Positions 1 through 8,159 of a DNA stretch of 64,000 nt are shown here, one piece after another. Positions within the stretch are counted from its first letter, which is position 1. The number at the start of each line of letters is the position of its first letter. Made by a program: the position numbers and the translations under genes. The DNA lies in assembly GCF_001905145.1 (NCBI RefSeq), contig NZ_LWLB01000034.1, forward strand, positions 310,001 through 374,000. The letters run 5' to 3'. This DNA comes from Nocardiopsis sp. TSRI0078. Lineage in GTDB: Bacteria > Actinomycetota > Actinomycetes > Streptosporangiales > Streptosporangiaceae. The notes below the pieces were generated by a model, which was not told the origin of the DNA, ran no database searches, and worked only from the letters and a program-made list of their open reading frames with translations.

Positions 1-1
1 C

Positions 2-1528
2 ACAGTCACCGCGTCCTCCTCCCTCAACGCCGCACGGCGCGCCGCGGACCTCGCCGCGCTGGACCACCGGCCCCGGGTGGACGTCCTGGTCGTCGGCGGG
101 GGAGTGACGGGCGCCGGCGCCGCGCTCGACGCGGCCTCGCGCGGCCTGTCCACCGTGCTGGTCGAACGCCACGACCTGGCCTTCGGCACCAGTCGATGGA
201 GCTCCAAGCTCGTCCACGGCGGCCTGCGCTACCTCGCCAAGGGACAGTTCGGCATCGCCTACGAGAGCGCCCGCGAGCGGGACGTCCTCATGCGGGTGAC
301 CGCGCCCCACCTGGTACGGCCCCTGCCCATGGTGGTGCCCGTCCACCGGGGGGACGACCTGTCCAAGGCCCTGTTCGTCCGCATGGGCATGGGCATGGGC
401 GACCTCCTGCGCGTCCTGGCCGGCACCCCCGGCAGCGTGCTGCCCGGGCCGCGACTGCTCAACGCCCCGCAGACCCGGCGCCTGCTCCCCGGTGTCGCCC
501 GGCGGGGCCTGCTCGGCGGCATCCTCTCCTTCGACGGCCAACTCGTCGACGACGCGCGCCTCGTGGTGGGCCTGGCACGCACCGCCGCACGCGAGGGAGC
601 CCGGATCATCACGCGCTGCTCGGCCGAGAGCCTCTCCGCCGACGGCGCCGTGCTGCGCGACGAGGTCACGGGCCGTATCGTCCCGGTGCGCCCGCGCGCG
701 ATCGTCAACGCCACCGGCGTCCACGCCGACCGGCTCGACCCGCACGTGCGCCTGCGGCCCAGCAGGGGCAGCCACCTGGTGCTCGACGGCGCCGCCCTCG
801 GCAGCCCGAGGGCCGCGCTCACCGTGCCGATCGACGGCAGCGCCAGCCGGTTCGTGTTCGCGCTGCCCCAGCCGGACGGCCGGGTCTTCGCCGGACTCAC
901 CGACGAGCCCGTGGACGGACCCGCCCCGCACGTCCCCGAGGTTCCCGAGGGCGACGTGGACTTCCTGCTCCGCCAGATCAACCGGGCCCTGGAGACACGG
1001 CTGGACCGGAGCGACGTCCTCGGCGCCTTCGCCGGACTGCGCCCGCTGCTGGAGGGCGACGGCCACAGCGCCGACCTGTCGCGCGAGCACGCCGTCACGG
1101 TCGCCCCGAACGGTACGGTCACCGTCGTCGGCGGAAAGCTCACCACCTACCGTGCGATGGCCGAGCAGGCCGTGGACACCGCCGTGCGCGTCCACCGACT
1201 GCCCGCCGGGCCCTGCCGGACCCGCTCCCTGCCGCTGGTGGGAGCCGCCGCGCACGAGGAACTCGACGCCGTCGACGCCCCGCGCCGCCTGGTGGCCAGG
1301 TACGGCACCGAGGCCGCCGACGTCCTGGCCGAGGCCGACGCGGACCCGGCGCTGCTCGCACCCGCCGTACGCGGGATCACCGGCGCCGAACTCCGGTTCG
1401 GGGTGCGCCACGAGGGGGCCATGGACACCGGGGACCTGCTGGACCGGCGCACGCGCGTCGGGCTGGTCCCCTCGGAACGGGCCGCGGCCGAGGCCGCCGC
1501 CGAGAAGGCGCTCGGCGCCGAGGACTGA
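2..1528 (+). CDS. glpD: Glycerol-3-phosphate dehydrogenase, FAD-dependent (5' truncated by window edge)
   Basis: Membrane-associated flavoenzyme that oxidises sn-glycerol-3-phosphate to dihydroxyacetone phosphate and passes electrons to the quinone pool. The reading frame is open from base 2 and carries LNAARRAADLAAL before the FAD Rossmann motif VVGGGVTGAG, which is the usual GlpD N-terminus, so the true start lies upstream of the window. The family motif SSKLVHGGLRYL follows about 40 residues after the FAD loop, and VVGGKLTTYRAMAE marks the end of the oxidoreductase domain; the rest is the DAO C-terminal helical domain. A GTG at 77 would remove conserved sequence and is unlikely to be the start. 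The C-terminus looks complete. Confidence 0.93.
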   Translation, partial: TVTASSSLNAARRAADLAALDHRPRVDVLVVGGGVTGAGAALDAASRGLSTVLVERHDLAFGTSRWSSKLVHGGLRYLAKGQFGIAYESARERDVLMRVTAPHLVRPLPMVVPVHRGDDLSKALFVRMGMGMGDLLRVLAGTPGSVLPGPRLLNAPQTRRLLPGVARRGLLGGILSFDGQLVDDARLVVGLARTAAREGARIITRCSAESLSADGAVLRDEVTGRIVPVRPRAIVNATGVHADRLDPHVRLRPSRGSHLVLDGAALGSPRAALTVPIDGSASRFVFALPQPDGRVFAGLTDEPVDGPAPHVPEVPEGDVDFLLRQINRALETRLDRSDVLGAFAGLRPLLEGDGHSADLSREHAVTVAPNGTVTVVGGKLTTYRAMAEQAVDTAVRVHRLPAGPCRTRSLPLVGAAAHEELDAVDAPRRLVARYGTEAADVLAEADADPALLAPAVRGITGAELRFGVRHEGAMDTGDLLDRRTRVGLVPSERAAAEAAAEKALGAED

Positions 1529-1748
1529 GGACGGGGCCGGGCGGCGGCCGGGCCGGCGGGAACGGGAGCGGGCACGTGGGGGAATTCGCGGCCGACCACA
1601 CCCGGATCCCCTGTCCCGCAGGGACTTGATCGCGTAAGGTCGTAGCCGTTCCGCGCCGCCCTCCCCCGAAGCGGTCGCCGGACGCTCCCCAGCCACCCCC
1701 TCACGCGGTTCTCCTGCCCTTCCGAGCCGCCCGCAGAAGGAGTCACCC

Positions 1749-2303
1749 ATGCCCACGCTCGTTTCCGTGCCCGCCCTGACCAAGGCCGAGGACACCGTCC
1801 TCGCGGGTGTACCGGACGAGTACCGGCACTACTTCAGCGGACGACCGCCGGTCCCGTTCACCAAACGCCACTGGGAGTTTCCCGGCGAGCCCGCGAGCGT
1901 GCCGCTGGCCCGCGCCTTCCTGGACACCTGCGCCGCCACCCGGGACGCCGACTACCGGTACGTCTTCTCGCTCCTGGGCACCGAACTGGCGACCAACGCC
2001 ATCCGGCACAGCCGCTCCGGCGAGGAGGGCCAGAGCTTCGTGCTGAAGGTGACCCGGGCGCCCAACGGACTCACCCTCGTCTGCCGCGACAACGGGAAGC
2101 CGACCCGTTCCCCCGAAGGCGGGGAGGGCCCGCTGACCGCGGAGCCGATGGAGGGCGACCGGCTCACCGCCGAGAGCGGGCGGGGGCTGGCCCTGGTGGA
2201 CAGCTTCGCCACCGCCTGGGGCGACAACGGGCACCCCAGTATCCGCAAGGTGTGGTTCCACCTGGCCTACGACCTCACCGGCAGCTCCTGGCCCGCCGCC
2301 TGA
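1749..2303 (+). CDS. RsbW-like ATP-binding (HATPase_c_2) regulatory protein
   Basis: 184 aa. A single GHKL-type ATPase fold of the anti-sigma-factor kinase (RsbW/SpoIIAB) superfamily: the N-box is seen as LGTELATNAIRHS, the G1-like box as CRDNGKP, and the G2-like box as ESGRGLALVDSFA. Such proteins are very numerous in filamentous actinomycetes and usually bind ATP and a partner sigma or anti-anti-sigma factor, but no partner gene lies next to it. ATG at 1749 is preceded by AGAAGGAG at good spacing. It is convergent with the response regulator gene downstream. The family is clear; the partner and the pathway are unknown. Confidence 0.8.
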   Translation: MPTLVSVPALTKAEDTVLAGVPDEYRHYFSGRPPVPFTKRHWEFPGEPASVPLARAFLDTCAATRDADYRYVFSLLGTELATNAIRHSRSGEEGQSFVLKVTRAPNGLTLVCRDNGKPTRSPEGGEGPLTAEPMEGDRLTAESGRGLALVDSFATAWGDNGHPSIRKVWFHLAYDLTGSSWPAA

Positions 2304-2324
2304 GGCGTCCATCCACCGCCGGAC

Positions 2325-2366
2325 CGGGGCCCGTCCACCGGGGCCCGTCCACCGGGGCCCGTCCGC
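2325..2366. repeat. Three tandem copies of a 14-bp unit between convergent genes
   Basis: The unit CGGGGCCCGTCCAC occurs at 2325-2338 and 2339-2352 and, with one change, at 2353-2366. It lies in the 131-bp gap between the RsbW-like gene and the convergent response regulator. The GGGGCCC core is self-complementary, so the array could fold and act as a bidirectional terminator, but no T-run is present. Confidence 0.75.
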
Positions 2367-2434
2367 CGGGGCGCGCGAGGGGGCCGCGGCGGACGACGGC
2401 CGACCCGCGCCGCGGCCGGGTGCCGACGACCCGC

Positions 2435-3079
2435 TCACCTGCCGTCGAGGTAGGCGAGCACCGCGCGCACCCGGCGGTGCCCGCTGTCGGAGGGCGACAG
2501 GCCGAGCTTCGCGAAGATGTTGCCGACGTGCTTGTGCACGGCGTTCTCCGTGACCACGATCCGCTCGGCGATCTCCCCGTTGCCGAGCCCCTCCGCCATC
2601 AGCGCCAGCACCTCGTTCTCGCGCGGGGTGAGCGACTCCAGGGGATCGCGGGGCCTGCGGGCCAGCAGCTGCCGCACCACCTCCGGGTCCATGACCGTCC
2701 CGCCGTCCGCCACACGCCGCAGCGCGTCCACGAACCCGCTCACCCGGCCCACCCGGTCCTTGAGCAGGTAGCCCACCCCGCCGCGGCCGTCGGCCAGCAG
2801 CTCACCGGCGTAGTCGCGCTCCACGTACTGGGACAGGACCAGCACCGGCAGCGCCTCATGCTTGCGGCGGGCCCCGATCGCCGCGTGGATGCCCTCGTCG
2901 CGAAAGCCCGGCGGCAGCCGCACGTCCACGATCGCCAGATCGGGCCGGTGCCGGTCGACGGCCCCGGCGAAGGCCGCGGCGTCCCCGGCGACCTCGGCCA
3001 CCTCGAAGCCCCTGGTGGAGAGCAGCAGCTCCAGCCCCGCCGACAGCAGCACGTTGTCCTCGGCGATCACGATCCGCAC
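2435..3079 (-). CDS. NarL/LuxR-family response regulator
   Basis: 214 aa. Receiver domain (residues about 1-120) with the acidic pocket IAEDN and phospho-acceptor Asp52 in VDVRLPPG, then a LuxR-type helix-turn-helix (about 150-210) with LTPRENEVLALMAEGL and the recognition-helix region VTENAVHKHVGNIFAKL. The start is GTG at 3079, which sits inside the 3' end of the upstream kinase gene (13-bp overlap), so the pair is translationally coupled. It should be phosphorylated by that kinase and control transcription of unknown targets. A longer reading frame continues upstream in this register but is only the shadow of the kinase gene. Confidence 0.9.
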   Translation of the reverse strand: MRIVIAEDNVLLSAGLELLLSTRGFEVAEVAGDAAAFAGAVDRHRPDLAIVDVRLPPGFRDEGIHAAIGARRKHEALPVLVLSQYVERDYAGELLADGRGGVGYLLKDRVGRVSGFVDALRRVADGGTVMDPEVVRQLLARRPRDPLESLTPRENEVLALMAEGLGNGEIAERIVVTENAVHKHVGNIFAKLGLSPSDSGHRRVRAVLAYLDGR

Positions 3080-4287
3080 GGCATCTCCACGTCGATCACG
3101 GTCGGCCCGCCCGCCGGGCTGTCCACGCGTACCGTACCGTCCAGGGCGGCGACCCGGCGGCGGAGTCCCCGCATCCCGCTGCCGCGCTCCTCGTCCACCC
3201 CGCCCGAACCGTCGTCGCGCACCGTCACCCGCAGCACGCCGCCCGTCCGCTCCAGGCGTACGGCGATCTCCCCGGCGCCGCTGTGCTTGACCGCGTTGGT
3301 GACCGACTCGGTGACCACGAAGTAGGCCGCGGTCTCCGCCGCCACCGGCAGGGCGCCCAGTTCCCCCACGTCCAGACGGGTGGGAACGGTGGTGCGCGCG
3401 GCCAGCGCGGCCAGTGCTCCGGACAGCCCCCGGTCGGCGAGGATCGGCGGGTAGATGCCCTGGATCACCTCGCGCAGCTCGGCCATCGCCTCCTCGGCGC
3501 CCTCGTGGGCCTTCCTGAGCAGCACGGCGACGGCCGGGTCCTCCTCCACCGCCTCCCGGGCCACGCCCAGCTGCATCGCGATCGCGACCAGCCGCGCCTG
3601 GGTGCCGTCGTGCAGGTCGCGCTCGATCCGGCGCAGCTCCGCGCCGTGGGCGTCCACCACGTCGGCGCGGGTCCGCTTCAGCTCGTCCACCCGTGCGGAC
3701 AACAGCTCCGCCTCGGTGGGCGCCAGCAGCTGCAGGGTCATACGGGCGTGCGCCCCGGCCGCGGGTCGGACCGCCCACAGGCCCAGCGCGGCCCCGGCCG
3801 CGAGGTGTACGGCGGCGGAGACCAGCGCCGTACCCCAGTCGTCGACGGGGACCCAGAGCAGATGGAGGCCCCCGTCCTCGGGGAAGGCCCACCAGAAGGG
3901 GAGCTGCAGTGCGGTCAGCACCGCCCCGAGCGCGAGCAGCCCCACGAGCCCGAGACCGGTCCCCGCGAACGCGGCCGGGGGCATCCACACCAGGGCCCGA
4001 CGGGTGGACGGCCGCGTCCACAGCTCACGGAAGCCGGACGCCTCCTGGCCGGGGACCCTCGGGACCGGCACGCCGAGGAACCGGGAGGCCCACCCCTGGT
4101 GCCAGGCGGCCCACCGGCCGACGAGGCCCATCCAGCGCGGGAACAGCACGAACCCGAGCCCGCCGATCGGGATGGTCAGCGCCACGACCAGGGTCAGCGG
4201 CAGCATCACCAGCGTCACCAGCCCGGAACCCAGGACCACCAGCAGGTAGGTGCAGGACCGCACCCTCCGCTCCCAGACGTCCCTCAT
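3067..4287 (-). CDS. DesK/NarX-type sensor histidine kinase
   Basis: 406 aa. An N-terminal membrane sensor region with two pairs of hydrophobic segments (about residues 10-50 and 100-165; resembles the actinobacterial Sensor domain, PF13796), then the HisKA_3 dimerisation/phospho-acceptor segment RRIERDLHDGTQARL with its conserved His, and a C-terminal HATPase with VTNAVKHS (N box) and VRDDGSGG (G1 box). ATG at 4287 is chosen because GGAAGGGG lies 8-9 bases upstream; an ATG at 4329 would add 14 residues without a good ribosome site. It partners the overlapping NarL-type regulator. The signal sensed is unknown; many such pairs respond to cell-envelope stress. Confidence 0.88.
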   Translation of the reverse strand: MRDVWERRVRSCTYLLVVLGSGLVTLVMLPLTLVVALTIPIGGLGFVLFPRWMGLVGRWAAWHQGWASRFLGVPVPRVPGQEASGFRELWTRPSTRRALVWMPPAAFAGTGLGLVGLLALGAVLTALQLPFWWAFPEDGGLHLLWVPVDDWGTALVSAAVHLAAGAALGLWAVRPAAGAHARMTLQLLAPTEAELLSARVDELKRTRADVVDAHGAELRRIERDLHDGTQARLVAIAMQLGVAREAVEEDPAVAVLLRKAHEGAEEAMAELREVIQGIYPPILADRGLSGALAALAARTTVPTRLDVGELGALPVAAETAAYFVVTESVTNAVKHSGAGEIAVRLERTGGVLRVTVRDDGSGGVDEERGSGMRGLRRRVAALDGTVRVDSPAGGPTVIDVEMPCGS

Positions 4288-4479
4288 ACCCACGACCCCT
4301 TCCGCACGCGCCATCCGCCGACACGGCAAGTCTGGCCCGTCCGGGAGCGCCGGTCACTACAGCCAGCCCCACCGTCGGCCGGGAACACGGGAGATCCGCC
4401 GCGGAACGGTCGCGGGCGTGGCGGACACCGGGGCCACGTACCGGATACCGCCGGAGACCACTCATCCGGCCGGGAGGCG

Positions 4480-4975
4480 GCCGACCGGCCGCCCCCGCCC
4501 CGGACCGGAGACGAACACGAGGTCCTCACCGCCTACCTGGACCGGCACCGCGCCACCTTCGAGGCCGAGTGCTCGGGGCTCACCGCCGAACAGCTCTCCA
4601 CCCGGATGGTCGAACCCTCCGGGATGAGTCCACACGGCCTGGTCCGGCACCTGGCCGGTGCCGAGCGGTGGTGACCGCGCATCCGGTTCGCGGGGGGACC
4701 GCCGCTGCCGTACTACTCCGGCGACGACTCCGACCAGGGCTTCGACGGACTGGACGGCGACCCGGCCGCGGACTTCGCGGCCTGGCGCGGTGGGGTCGCC
4801 CGCGCCCGGGAGGTCGCCGCGCCCTCCTCCCCGGAGGGGGCCGGGGCGAGAGGCGCGCAGCGGCGAGCCGCCCCGGCTACGGGTGGTCCTGGTCAAGCCG
4901 ATCGCCGAGCACGCCCGCCACAACGGCCATGCCGACCTGCCGCGCGAGCGTCCCGACGGAGCCACCGGCCACCGA
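4480..4975 (+). pseudogene. Decayed DinB/DUF664 family gene (in-frame stop plus frameshift)
   Basis: One frame reads EVLTAYLDRHRATFEAECSG, then LTAEQL and GLVRHLAGAERW, the typical start of a DUF664/DinB-like mycothiol-dependent transferase-type protein. It meets TGA at 4672-4674 exactly where relatives have a second aromatic after ERW. The same frame resumes with RIRFAGG, PYYSGDDSDQGFDGLDG and AWRGGVARAREV, then family similarity jumps to another frame (about 4880-4965: VVLVKPIAEHARHNGHADL), the conserved His-containing C-terminal motif. So there is at least one nonsense change and one frameshift/deletion near 4800-4880. No intact gene lies between 4288 and 5142. Confidence 0.7.
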
Positions 4976-5142
4976 CACCGTGGACGGAAGGGCCCGCGTC
5001 CGTCCCGGCACGGAGTGCGGGCGGTGTCCGCGGCGGCCGCCGGCTCCCCGCGAGCCCGGCGCACCCAGCCCCGTGCCGCCCCGCCACCGGACGCAGCCGG
5101 ACGACGAGGCGGGGCCCACGTCCCGCCGGCGCGCGGCGGTGC

Positions 5143-5643
5143 TCAGTCGTCCTCGTCGTCGGTCAGGGCGTCCACCGCCACCGCGACGCCGATCACCAGC
5201 GCGGGATCGCCGCCGATGTCGTGGCGGTGGGTGTTGACGTCCACCGCGTAGGTGTCCCGGACACGGAACCACCTGCGGGACACGTGCGCGACGGTGCCGT
5301 GCTCGTCGCTGATCACGTACTCCTTGCCGAGGAAGTCCCCGGTCACCTCCCAGTCCGGCGCGTCCTCCACCTCCACCGTGAGTTTGTCGCGCACGGGGTT
5401 GACCAGGCGCTTGCGCACGGTGGCCGAGGCGCCGCCCTCGCGTTCGACGCGCATCTGGTCGCGCACCCTGAACAGCTTCTTGCGGATGACCGCCAGGACG
5501 TTGCCCTCGGTGTCCTTGAGTTCGAAGGTCGTGCGCACCCGCAACGCCTTGCCGTCCACGAGGAAGACCTTGCCGCCCTCCTCGTCGGTCACCCAGTAGT
5601 CGTCACCGATGTCGAACACGCGCTCGCGTACCAGGAACTTCAT
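5143..5643 (-). CDS. LURP-one-related family protein
   Basis: 166 aa, no signal peptide or membrane segment. The pattern of repeated beta-strand blocks (KFLVRERVF, KVFLVDGKALRV, LAVIRKKLFRVRDQM, FLGKEYVISDEHG, VAHVSRRWFRVRDTYAV) is that of the LURP-one/Tubby-like 12-strand barrel with a central helix; the C-terminal hydrophobic stretch ALVIGVAVAVDAL is the central helix of that fold. Proteins of this family may be membrane-tethered lipid-binding modules, but no function is established in bacteria. ATG at 5643; no close partner gene. Confidence 0.82.
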   Translation of the reverse strand: MKFLVRERVFDIGDDYWVTDEEGGKVFLVDGKALRVRTTFELKDTEGNVLAVIRKKLFRVRDQMRVEREGGASATVRKRLVNPVRDKLTVEVEDAPDWEVTGDFLGKEYVISDEHGTVAHVSRRWFRVRDTYAVDVNTHRHDIGGDPALVIGVAVAVDALTDDEDD

Positions 5644-5839
5644 ACCTTCGACGCTAGAGCACGTCCGCCCGGCGCACCAGGGGCCCCGTCGGCCTGTGGA
5701 GGGCCGCCCGGAGAACGCGCGGCGCCCGTACCCGACCGCCGGGAGGGCTGCCGGGGGCGGAGCCTTCCGGTGCGCCGGAGGCCGGCCCGCCTCCCGGCAG
5801 CCGGACGACCGGAGGCGCGGAGGGCTCCACGGGTGCCCG

Positions 5840-5863
5840 GACCGGTCAGGAATCGAGAAGCGC
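5840..5863 (+). promoter_or_regulatory. Putative AraC-type operator, copy 1 (upstream of VOC gene)
   Basis: A 24-bp sequence with core GGTCAGGAATCGAGAAGC is repeated exactly at 6846-6869. Here it ends 18 bases before the -10-like TAGCAT (5882-5887), so it covers the -35 position, where AraC-family activators normally bind. The regulator gene is the next gene downstream. That it is the binding site is inference. Confidence 0.6.
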
Positions 5864-5894
5864 GGGCCACGGGGCCGTCCCTAGCATGACTGTC

Positions 5895-6305
5895 ATGGAC
5901 CTGACCATTCACACGACCTTCCTTCCGCACGAGGACCCGGACGCGTCCCTGGCCTTCTACCGCGACACCCTCGGCTTCGAGGTCCGCGGCGACGTCGGAC
6001 AGGGCAGGATGCGCTGGATCACGGTCGGCCCCGCCGGCCAGCCCGGCACGTCCATCCTCCTGGCACCGCCGGCGGCCGATCCCGGGATCACCGAGGACGA
6101 GCGCCGCGCCATCGCCGAGATGATGGCCAAGGGCACCTACGGCTGGATCCTGCTGGCCACCCGGGACCTCGACGGCACCTTCGAGAAGGTGCAGGCCGGC
6201 GACGCCGAGGTCGTCCAGGAGCCGACCGAGCAGCCGTACGGCGTCCGCGACTGCGCCTTCCGCGACCCCGCGGGCAACCTGGTCCGCATCCAGGAAGTGC
6301 GCTGA
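5895..6305 (+). CDS. VOC (glyoxalase/bleomycin-resistance) family protein
   Basis: 136 aa. Two beta-alpha-beta-beta-beta modules of the vicinal oxygen chelate fold: FLPHEDPDASLAFYRDTLGF near the N-terminus and the closing CAFRDPAGNLVRIQE. It resembles the small glyoxalase-like proteins usually paired with AraC regulators in actinomycetes; no substrate can be read from sequence. ATG at 5895 is preferred over ATG at 5886 because the hexamer TAGCAT at 5882-5887 leaves 7 bases before it, which fits a leaderless transcript, while no Shine-Dalgarno precedes 5886. Followed by the AraC gene 125 bp downstream. Confidence 0.85.
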   Translation: MDLTIHTTFLPHEDPDASLAFYRDTLGFEVRGDVGQGRMRWITVGPAGQPGTSILLAPPAADPGITEDERRAIAEMMAKGTYGWILLATRDLDGTFEKVQAGDAEVVQEPTEQPYGVRDCAFRDPAGNLVRIQEVR

Positions 6306-6430
6306 GCCCCTTCGGCCCGTCGGCCCCGCGGCCCCGCCCTCGCCGGGCGGTGCCCCGGCCCGCCGGTCACCGCCGTCTGTCCCGGCACGCGCCCGGACGC
6401 CCACGAACACCGACGAAACGGAGTCCTCCC

Positions 6431-6928
6431 ATGTGCCACCCCTCATGGGGACGCGCACGCGCCGAGGCGCACCGCCTGCGCGACCTCGCGCTGCTGCGCC
6501 GTGTCCGCGACCGGATCGACCGGGAGTACGCGCGGCCGCTGGACGTGGAGGCGCTCGCCCGCGGTGTGAACATGTCGGCCGGGCACCTCAGCCGCCGGTT
6601 CCGGCAGGCCTACGGGGAGTCGCCGTACTCCTACCTGATGACGCGGCGCATCGAGCGCGCGATGGCGCTGCTGCGCCGGGGCGACCTGAGCGTGACCGAG
6701 GTCTGCTTCACGGTCGGCTGCTCGTCGCTGGGCACCTTCAGCACCCGTTTCGCCGAACTGGTCGGCGTGCCGCCCAGCGTCTACCGGCGCCGGGCGGAGC
6801 GCTCGACGGCGGGGATGCCCTCGTGCGTGGCCAAGCAGGTGACCAGACCGGTCAGGAATCGAGAAGCGCCGATCACCGGGCCGGACGGGCCCGCGTGGGA
6901 GGCAGCCTCCCCGGTACCCGTGCCCTGA
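6431..6928 (+). CDS. AraC-family transcriptional regulator (DNA-binding domain only)
   Basis: 165 aa. Contains only the double helix-turn-helix of AraC proteins (about residues 22-122): LARGVNMSAGHLSRRFRQ is the first recognition unit and VCFTVGCSSLGTFSTRFAEL the second, with the signature YRRRA after it. No N-terminal ligand-binding domain is present, so it probably acts without a small effector or through an unknown partner. The last 40 residues are not part of the fold; residues 139-146 (RPVRNREA) are simply the translation of the 24-bp repeat at 6846-6869. GGAG lies 6-7 bases before the ATG. It probably activates the VOC gene upstream and may regulate itself. Confidence 0.88.
   Translation: MCHPSWGRARAEAHRLRDLALLRRVRDRIDREYARPLDVEALARGVNMSAGHLSRRFRQAYGESPYSYLMTRRIERAMALLRRGDLSVTEVCFTVGCSSLGTFSTRFAELVGVPPSVYRRRAERSTAGMPSCVAKQVTRPVRNREAPITGPDGPAWEAASPVPVP
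6846..6869 (+). promoter_or_regulatory. Putative AraC-type operator, copy 2 (inside the regulator's coding end)
   Basis: Exact 24-bp match to 5840-5863, lying within codons 139-147 of the AraC gene. A terminator-like hairpin (6957-6981) separates it from the next, broken gene. It may be a relic of a former second target promoter or a roadblock/feedback site. Confidence 0.55.
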
Positions 6929-6956
6929 CCTCACCGCCGCACGTCCCCGCCCGACG

Positions 6957-6981
6957 GAGCCCGCCCCCGGTGGGCGGGCTC
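6957..6981 (+). terminator. Rho-independent-like terminator after the AraC gene
   Basis: Perfect 10-bp stem GAGCCCGCCC (6957-6966) / GGGCGGGCTC (6972-6981) with a 5-base loop, 28 bp after the AraC stop codon. No long T-run follows, as is usual in high-GC actinobacteria. Confidence 0.7.
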
Positions 6982-7004
6982 TTGACGAAACGACCGGAGG
7001 AAGC

Positions 7005-7440
7005 ATGACGGACACGCCGCCGCGTGGACACGAAGAGAGGCTGCGGGACACCCACGCGAGGCTGGAGGGCGACGTCGGGCTCATCGGGAGGCGTCCACCT
7101 CGTCCCGCTCTCCTACCTCTGGGACGGGACCGCGTTCCTCGTCTCGACGCCGCGTGCCTCGGCCACCGGCCGCAACCTGCCGGCGGACGGCCGGGTGCGG
7201 CTCGGCCTCGGACCGACCCGCGACGTCGTCATCGTCGACGGCACCGCCGAGCCGGTGGACATCGCCGACCTCGCCCCGGGGACGGGCGACGCGTTCGCGG
7301 CCAGGAACGGTTTCGACCCGCGCGGGATCGACGAGCCCTACCAGTACTTCCTGATCCGGCCGCGGCGCGTCCAGGCCTGGCGTGAGGCGAACGAGAGACG
7401 GGGACGCGACCTCATGCGCGACGGCCGCTGGCTCGGCTGA
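7005..7440 (+). pseudogene. Frameshifted PPOX-class (F420/FMN split-barrel) oxidoreductase
   Basis: The start MTDTPPRGHEERL with THARLEGDV (from ATG 7005, SD GGAGGAAG just before) is in one frame; the body, beginning GGVHLVPLSYLWDG and continuing STPRASATGRNLPAD, VRLGLGPTRDVV and ending in VQAWREANE and LMRDGRWLG, is in another. The junction is near 7070-7090, where relatives have about six more residues (the first core strand), so a small deletion shifted the frame. Relatives are Rv3369-type pyridoxamine 5'-phosphate oxidase-fold proteins using F420 or FMN. An internal ATG at 7024 gives an open frame but with a non-homologous N-terminus. A sequencing error could also explain this. Confidence 0.65.
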
Positions 7441-7503
7441 CCGCCGCAGGCAGAACACCCCCGACCACGGAGGTTCCGGGAGAGGCGGCGGGTGAAACGA
7501 AAA

Positions 7504-7526
7504 ACGCCGACCGTGATGGTCGGCGT
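7504..7526 (-). terminator. Terminator of tRNA-Arg
   Basis: 9-bp stem ACGCCGACC/GGTCGGCGT with a 5-base loop. Read on the minus strand it is followed by TTTTTCGTTT, a good U-run, and lies 45 bp after the tRNA 3' end. Confidence 0.82.
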
Positions 7527-7570
7527 CGTTTCGGCTGATCAGCTGGGCGGTCCCGCTGGTCCGCCGTGGG

Positions 7571-7642
7571 TGCCCCCTGCAGGATTCGAACCTGCGCACA
7601 CGGCTCCGGAGGCCGTTGCTCTATCCCCTGAGCTAAGGGGGC
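7571..7642 (-). tRNA. tRNA-Arg (anticodon CCG)
   Basis: Read on the minus strand, the 72-nt sequence folds as a full cloverleaf: acceptor GCCCCCT/AGGGGGC with discriminator A, D arm with AGCTCAGGGGATAGAGC, anticodon stem ACGGC/GCCGT enclosing loop CTCCGGA (anticodon CCG, reading CGG), and T arm with loop TTCGAAT closed by GCAG-type pairs. The 3' CCA is not encoded. Its own terminator follows. Confidence 0.96.
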
Positions 7643-7772
7643 TGGCTTGCGAGAACAACTGTAGCAGGGGCTCCGGGCCCTTCGTCCACTCGTTGCGGGC
7701 AGGCCCGGCCGCGCCCGCCGATACCCGCAATCCGGTGGTGCCGTGTCACCCCGCGGCGGTAGTGTCGCGCCC

Positions 7773-8159
7773 GTGAACGCCCTACCCACACGGGTTCTCG
7801 TCGTCGAGGACGACGACGTGATCCGGGAACTCATCCGCCTGAACCTCGAACTGGAGGGGTTCGAGGTGTTCACGGCCGTGGACGGACAGGACTGCCTCGA
7901 CCAGGCCGCGCACATCGACCCCCACGTGGTCACCCTGGACGTGATGATGCCCCGCATGGACGGGTGGACGGCCGCCGAACGCCTGCGCGCCGACGCGCGC
8001 ACCCGCGACCGGCCGATCATCCTGGTCACCGCGCGTACGCAGGAGGAGGACCAGCGGCGCGGTGAGCGCATCGGCGTCGACGCCTACCTCACCAAGCCCT
8101 TCGACCCCGACGTGCTCGTCGACGTCATCCGCGGACTGGTCGACGGGGGCCGGGAGTGA
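7773..8159 (+). CDS. Orphan single-domain response regulator (CheY-like)
   Basis: 128 aa, a receiver domain with no output domain: acidic pair VVEDDD at residues 10-15, phospho-acceptor Asp56 in VTLDVMMP, Thr in ILVTAR, and Lys in YLTKPFD. GTG at 7773 is chosen because TAGTGT (7760-7765) stands 7 bases before it, giving a leaderless message; a GTG further up (7743) would lie upstream of that promoter hexamer. It overlaps the next gene by 4 bp (GTGA), so the two are translated together. No histidine kinase is nearby. The same neighbour pair occurs upstream of lysA in Streptomyces. Confidence 0.87.
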   Translation: MNALPTRVLVVEDDDVIRELIRLNLELEGFEVFTAVDGQDCLDQAAHIDPHVVTLDVMMPRMDGWTAAERLRADARTRDRPIILVTARTQEEDQRRGERIGVDAYLTKPFDPDVLVDVIRGLVDGGRE

